From: Gemmatimonadaceae bacterium
GTDB taxonomy: Bacteria > Gemmatimonadota > Gemmatimonadetes > Gemmatimonadales > Gemmatimonadaceae
DNA length: 64,000 bases
Assembly (NCBI GenBank): GCA_020846935.1
Contig: JADLCY010000011.1
Location: 1 to 64,000, forward strand
Reading direction: 5' to 3'
Within the stretch, counting starts at the first letter, position 1. The number at the start of each line of letters is the position of its first letter. Positions 60,170 to 64,000 of the stretch are shown piece after piece. The translations under genes and the position numbers were made by a program. A model generated the notes under the pieces. That model did no database searches and was not told where the DNA came from. It saw only the letters and a list, made by a program, of their open reading frames with translations.

Positions 60170-61438
60170 TCAGCGATAGAGCGGGAACGCGCGCGTGAGC
60201 TCCATCACGCCCTCACGCACCTTCGCGTGCACGGCGGCGTCCTCCGGCGCCATGAGCACCGTGTCGATCAGCTCCGCGATGCGCTGCATGGCCGGTTCCT
60301 GCATGCCACGGGTTGTCACCGCCGGCGTGCCGATGCGAATGCCGCTCGTCACGAAGGGCGACTGGGTCTCCTTCGGCACGGTGTTCTTGTTGACCGTGAT
60401 GCCCGCCTTGTCCAGCGCCTGCTCCGCCGCCTTGCCGGTGAGCCCCTTGTTGCGCAGATCGACCAGCATCAGGTGGTTGTCCGTGCCACCCGATACGAGC
60501 TGGTATCCGCGCGCCATCAGCGCCGCCGCCAGAGCGCGAGCGTTGGCGACCACCTGGCCGCAGTACACTCCAAACGACGGCGCCAGCGCTTCCCTGAAAG
60601 CCACCGCCTTGGCCGCAATGACGTGTTCGAGCGGGCCGCCCTGCAGGCCGGGGAAGACCGCCTTGTCGATCGCCTTGGCGTGGCGCGCGGTGCTGAGGAT
60701 CAGCCCTCCACGCGGACCGCGCAGCGTCTTGTGCGTGGTCGAGGTGACGACATCGGCGTGCGGGATGGGCGAGGGATGGTGGCCGGTCGCCACGAGGCCG
60801 GCAATGTGTGCCATGTCGACCATGAGGATGGCCCCGACCTCGCGCGAGACCTCGGCAAACTTCGCAAAGTCGATGGTGCGGGCATAGGCGCTGGCGCCCG
60901 CGATGATCATGCGCGGCTTTTCGCGGCGTGCAACATCGCGCAACATGTCGTAGTCGATGTATCCCCGATCGTCGAGGCCGTAGTGGACCGCACGATAGGT
61001 CTTGCCCGAGTAGTTGACCGGGGATCCGTGCGTGAGGTGACCACCCTGCGAGAGATCCTGCCCGAGGATGGTCTCGCCAGGCTCGAGGAAGGCAAACGCG
61101 ACGGCGGCGTTCGCCGAAGCCCCCGAGTGCGGCTGCACGTTGGCGTGTTCGGCTCCAAAGAGCTGTTTGGCACGTTCGATCGCGAGCGTTTCCACCTTGT
61201 CCACCACCTCGCAGCCCCCATAGTAGCGCTTTCCGGGCAGGCCTTCGGCGTACTTGTTGGTGAGCGGAGAGCCCATGGCTTCGAGCACCGCCGGGGACAC
61301 GAAGTTCTCGCTGGCGATGAGTTCCAGACCGTGCGACTGGCGGTCGGTCTCTTCGGCAATGAGTGCCGCGATGTCGGGGTCGGTGGCCTGCAGCGCGCGG
61401 CCGGGGGGACACCGATCCCACGTGTGCCAGTCGTTCAT
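60170..61438 (-). CDS. glyA: serine hydroxymethyltransferase
   Basis: 422 residues from the ATG at 61438, overlapping the rpiB stop by four bases. It interconverts serine and glycine with tetrahydrofolate using PLP. Motifs: [40 protein letters not shown], the PLP lysine in [15 protein letters not shown] and [16 protein letters not shown]. Full-length and apparently intact. Cytoplasmic. Confidence 0.97.
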   Translation of the reverse strand: MNDWHTWDRCPPGRALQATDPDIAALIAEETDRQSHGLELIASENFVSPAVLEAMGSPLTNKYAEGLPGKRYYGGCEVVDKVETLAIERAKQLFGAEHANVQPHSGASANAAVAFAFLEPGETILGQDLSQGGHLTHGSPVNYSGKTYRAVHYGLDDRGYIDYDMLRDVARREKPRMIIAGASAYARTIDFAKFAEVSREVGAILMVDMAHIAGLVATGHHPSPIPHADVVTSTTHKTLRGPRGGLILSTARHAKAIDKAVFPGLQGGPLEHVIAAKAVAFREALAPSFGVYCGQVVANARALAAALMARGYQLVSGGTDNHLMLVDLRNKGLTGKAAEQALDKAGITVNKNTVPKETQSPFVTSGIRIGTPAVTTRGMQEPAMQRIAELIDTVLMAPEDAAVHAKVREGVMELTRAFPLYR

Positions 61439-61884
61439 TCCGAAGCCTCCTTGAGTTCGATCTTCTCGATGCGGGGGACGTGCCGCCCTCCCTCGAACGG
61501 CGTGTTGAGCCATGCGTCGACGATGCGTTCTGCCTCGCCCTCCGACACGAAGCGCGAGGGCAGGACCAGCACGTTGGCGTCGTTGTGCCGGCGGGAAAGC
61601 TCGGCGATCTCGGGCGACCAGGCGACCGCCGCGCGCACATGTGCGTGACGATTGGCGGCGTACGACATGCCGAGCCCGGTGCCGCACAGCAGGATGCCGC
61701 GCTTCACTCCACCGGATGCGACTTCTTCGGCGACCGGATGCGCATAGTCGGCGTAGTCCGTCGACGCCGGCGAATTGGTGCCGTGGTCTTCGACCTCGAA
61801 GCCTAACGACCTGAGATGCGCGGCGACCCTTGCCTTCATCTCGTAGCCGGCGTGGTCGGATGCAATCGGGATCTTCTCGGACAT
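61435..61884 (-). CDS. rpiB: ribose-5-phosphate isomerase B
   Basis: 149 residues from the ATG at 61884. RpiB interconverts ribose-5-phosphate and ribulose-5-phosphate. The family loops [11 protein letters not shown] and [15 protein letters not shown] hold the catalytic Cys, and [15 protein letters not shown] the next conserved stretch. It overlaps glyA by four bases (ATGA), a pairing found in many bacteria. CGTTAGGC at 61801-61808 encodes part of RSLGFEV, with a TTA codon. Confidence 0.95.
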   Translation of the reverse strand: MSEKIPIASDHAGYEMKARVAAHLRSLGFEVEDHGTNSPASTDYADYAHPVAEEVASGGVKRGILLCGTGLGMSYAANRHAHVRAAVAWSPEIAELSRRHNDANVLVLPSRFVSEGEAERIVDAWLNTPFEGGRHVPRIEKIELKEASE

Positions 61885-61996
61885 CGGAAGTCGGGTGGTC
61901 GAGTGGAAGGCGGGACGACCGGACCGGTGGCGCGGGGTTCCGTGCGTTCGGAACCTACTTCGCGCCACCGCGCTGAGCGACGGCAGGGGCGCCGGT

Positions 61997-63070
61997 CTAG
62001 CTCTTCCTCGGCCATTGCGGCCAGGTGCGCACCAGGCCGCCCACGGCCTGCAGCCGGCGTTCGGCCAATCGATCGGCAGCCTCGTACGTCGGGATCCCGT
62101 GCTCCCGCGCAATCTCGAACACGCCGAGTGTGGTGTCGTAGATCTCGTCGGCCTTGCGGAGCGCGCGTTGCGACGTCCATCCGGCGAGTTCGCTGTACAC
62201 GTTGATCACGCCACCGGCGTTGGCCACGAAATCCGGCGCGTAGAGGATGCCGCGCTTCTCGATCTCGACGCCGTGGCGCTCCTCGAGCAGCTGGTTGTTG
62301 GCCGCACCGGCGACGATTTCCACCTTGAGCGCGGGGATGGTGTCGTCGTTCAGAATGCCGCCAAGTGCGCAGGGGGCGAAGATGTCGGCCTGCACGCTGT
62401 AGATCTGGTCGAGCTCGACGACGGCAGCGCCGAACTCCTCGACGGCGCGTTTGACGCGGTTGGGATCGATGTCGGTGACGACGAGCTTCGCGCCCTGGGC
62501 GTGCAGCTCGCGGCACAGGTAGGTCCCGACGTGGCCAAGGCCCTGCACCGCGACGGTGCGGCCCGCGACTTCGTCGGATCCCCAGCGCTGACGCGCCGCG
62601 GCCTGGATGGCGCGGAACACGCCGCGCGCGGTGACCGGCGACGGATCGCCCGACCGCGTGGCAAGACCGGCGACGTAGTCGGTCTCCATGTGCACGAAGT
62701 CCATGTCGGCGGTGCTCGTCCCGACGTCCTCCGCAGTCACATAGCGGCCGCCAAGCGACTCCACGAACCGGCCGTGGGCGCGAAAGATCATCTCGCGCTT
62801 CACCGTGCGATTGTCACCGATGATGACGGCCTTGCCCCCACCGAGATTGAGGCCGGCCACGGCGTTCTTGTACGTCATGCCGCGCGAAAGACGCAGTGCG
62901 TCGACGATCGCGTCGTTGTCGCTCTGGTACTGCCAGAACCGCGTGCCGCCGAGCGCCGGGCCGAGGGTGGTATCGTGGATCGCGATGATACCGCGGTATC
63001 CGCTGGCCTTGTCGTGGCAGAGCACGAGCTGTTCGTGCCCCATGTCGGCAATGATGTCGAAGGACTTCAC
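61997..63070 (-). CDS. leucine (branched-chain amino acid) dehydrogenase
   Basis: 357 residues, a member of the Glu/Leu/Phe/Val dehydrogenase family; it oxidatively deaminates a branched-chain amino acid with NAD. Seen: the [12 protein letters not shown] substrate segment, [19 protein letters not shown] with the catalytic Lys, the [18 protein letters not shown] block and the NAD-binding [15 protein letters not shown] fold, then [14 protein letters not shown]. The length and GGGK region match leucine dehydrogenase better than glutamate dehydrogenase. It lies next to an acyl-CoA dehydrogenase gene, which fits branched-chain amino-acid breakdown. Confidence 0.92.
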   Translation of the reverse strand: MKSFDIIADMGHEQLVLCHDKASGYRGIIAIHDTTLGPALGGTRFWQYQSDNDAIVDALRLSRGMTYKNAVAGLNLGGGKAVIIGDNRTVKREMIFRAHGRFVESLGGRYVTAEDVGTSTADMDFVHMETDYVAGLATRSGDPSPVTARGVFRAIQAAARQRWGSDEVAGRTVAVQGLGHVGTYLCRELHAQGAKLVVTDIDPNRVKRAVEEFGAAVVELDQIYSVQADIFAPCALGGILNDDTIPALKVEIVAGAANNQLLEERHGVEIEKRGILYAPDFVANAGGVINVYSELAGWTSQRALRKADEIYDTTLGVFEIAREHGIPTYEAADRLAERRLQAVGGLVRTWPQWPRKS

Positions 63071-63116
63071 GATCTTCGGGTTGAAGGTGGGTGGTGCGTA
63101 CCGAGCGTGCGGGCGC

Positions 63117-64000
<884 letters not shown>

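Noticed and set aside
60213-61640. 475-residue alternative minus-strand frame over glyA
   Set aside because: glyA is intact in its own frame; the alternative lacks any recognisable domain.

Overview
This is a high-GC bacterial window that looks like a member of the Gemmatimonadota. The inference rests on the Ser/Thr kinase fused to a PD40/TolB-like propeller (18055-20835) with the N-terminus typical of that phylum, the ECF sigma plus TPR-kinase pair, the many secreted lipoproteins with Ig-like (BIG2) domains, a SusC/RagA-type TonB receptor remnant, and frequent GTG/TTG starts. There is no rRNA gene to settle the taxonomy. I see no prophage, CRISPR array or intact insertion sequence.

Layout. 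1-1.6 kb: debris, namely a 5'-truncated SusC-type receptor and two fused IS3-family transposase remnants. 1.6-3.3 kb: two translationally coupled secreted proteins, the second a phosphodiester glycosidase (NAGPA) domain protein. 3.6-10.8 kb (minus): a CBS-pair protein and a tight four-gene operon encoding a 9-haem lipoprotein, a NapC-like membrane protein with 20 haem motifs, an outer-membrane barrel and a 16-haem cytochrome. Together these carry 45 haem-binding motifs and look like a complete quinol-to-cell-surface electron conduit. 11.1-17.6 kb (minus): membrane protein, seven-bladed RCC1 lipoprotein, TPR Ser/Thr kinase and ECF sigma factor; a second, PD40-type kinase diverges at 18.1 kb. 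20.9-23.9 kb: DUF3024, BstA/DinB-like, M55 D-aminopeptidase and TerC genes.

23.9-38.6 kb (minus): an eight-gene operon of the MoxR/DUF58/BatA-VWA type, expanded with a caspase/C13-like protein that lacks its catalytic Cys, a TPR plus peptidase-MA lipoprotein, DUF4159, a second VWA membrane protein and a 1288-residue DUF4175-type protein with a long Gln/Gly tandem-repeat tract. 39.3-41.4 kb: a small helical protein and a Ycf46-like AAA ATPase. 41.6-44.7 kb: tandem paralogous subtilases. 44.8-47.6 kb: idi and a BIG2-zincin lipoprotein.

47.8-49.2 kb: tRNA-Met and tRNA-fMet (both CAU anticodon, minus strand) flank a two-gene pilin locus on the plus strand. 49.2-54.9 kb (minus): a housekeeping cluster ftsB, eno, plsC-like, thiL, nnr, zinc-ribbon protein and Minf_1886-family protein. 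55.0-60.1 kb (plus): a frameshifted DUF1028 gene, a VOC protein behind a palindromic operator, proline dehydrogenase, lipoproteins and a YncE-like propeller. 60.2-64.0 kb (minus): glyA, rpiB, a leucine/branched-chain amino acid dehydrogenase and the start-less part of an acyl-CoA dehydrogenase, consistent with amino-acid catabolism.

Two systems deserve most attention: the 45-haem porin-cytochrome operon and the expanded MoxR operon. A recurrent octamer, CGTTAGGC, is scattered on both strands in and between genes and appears to be kept at the DNA level.
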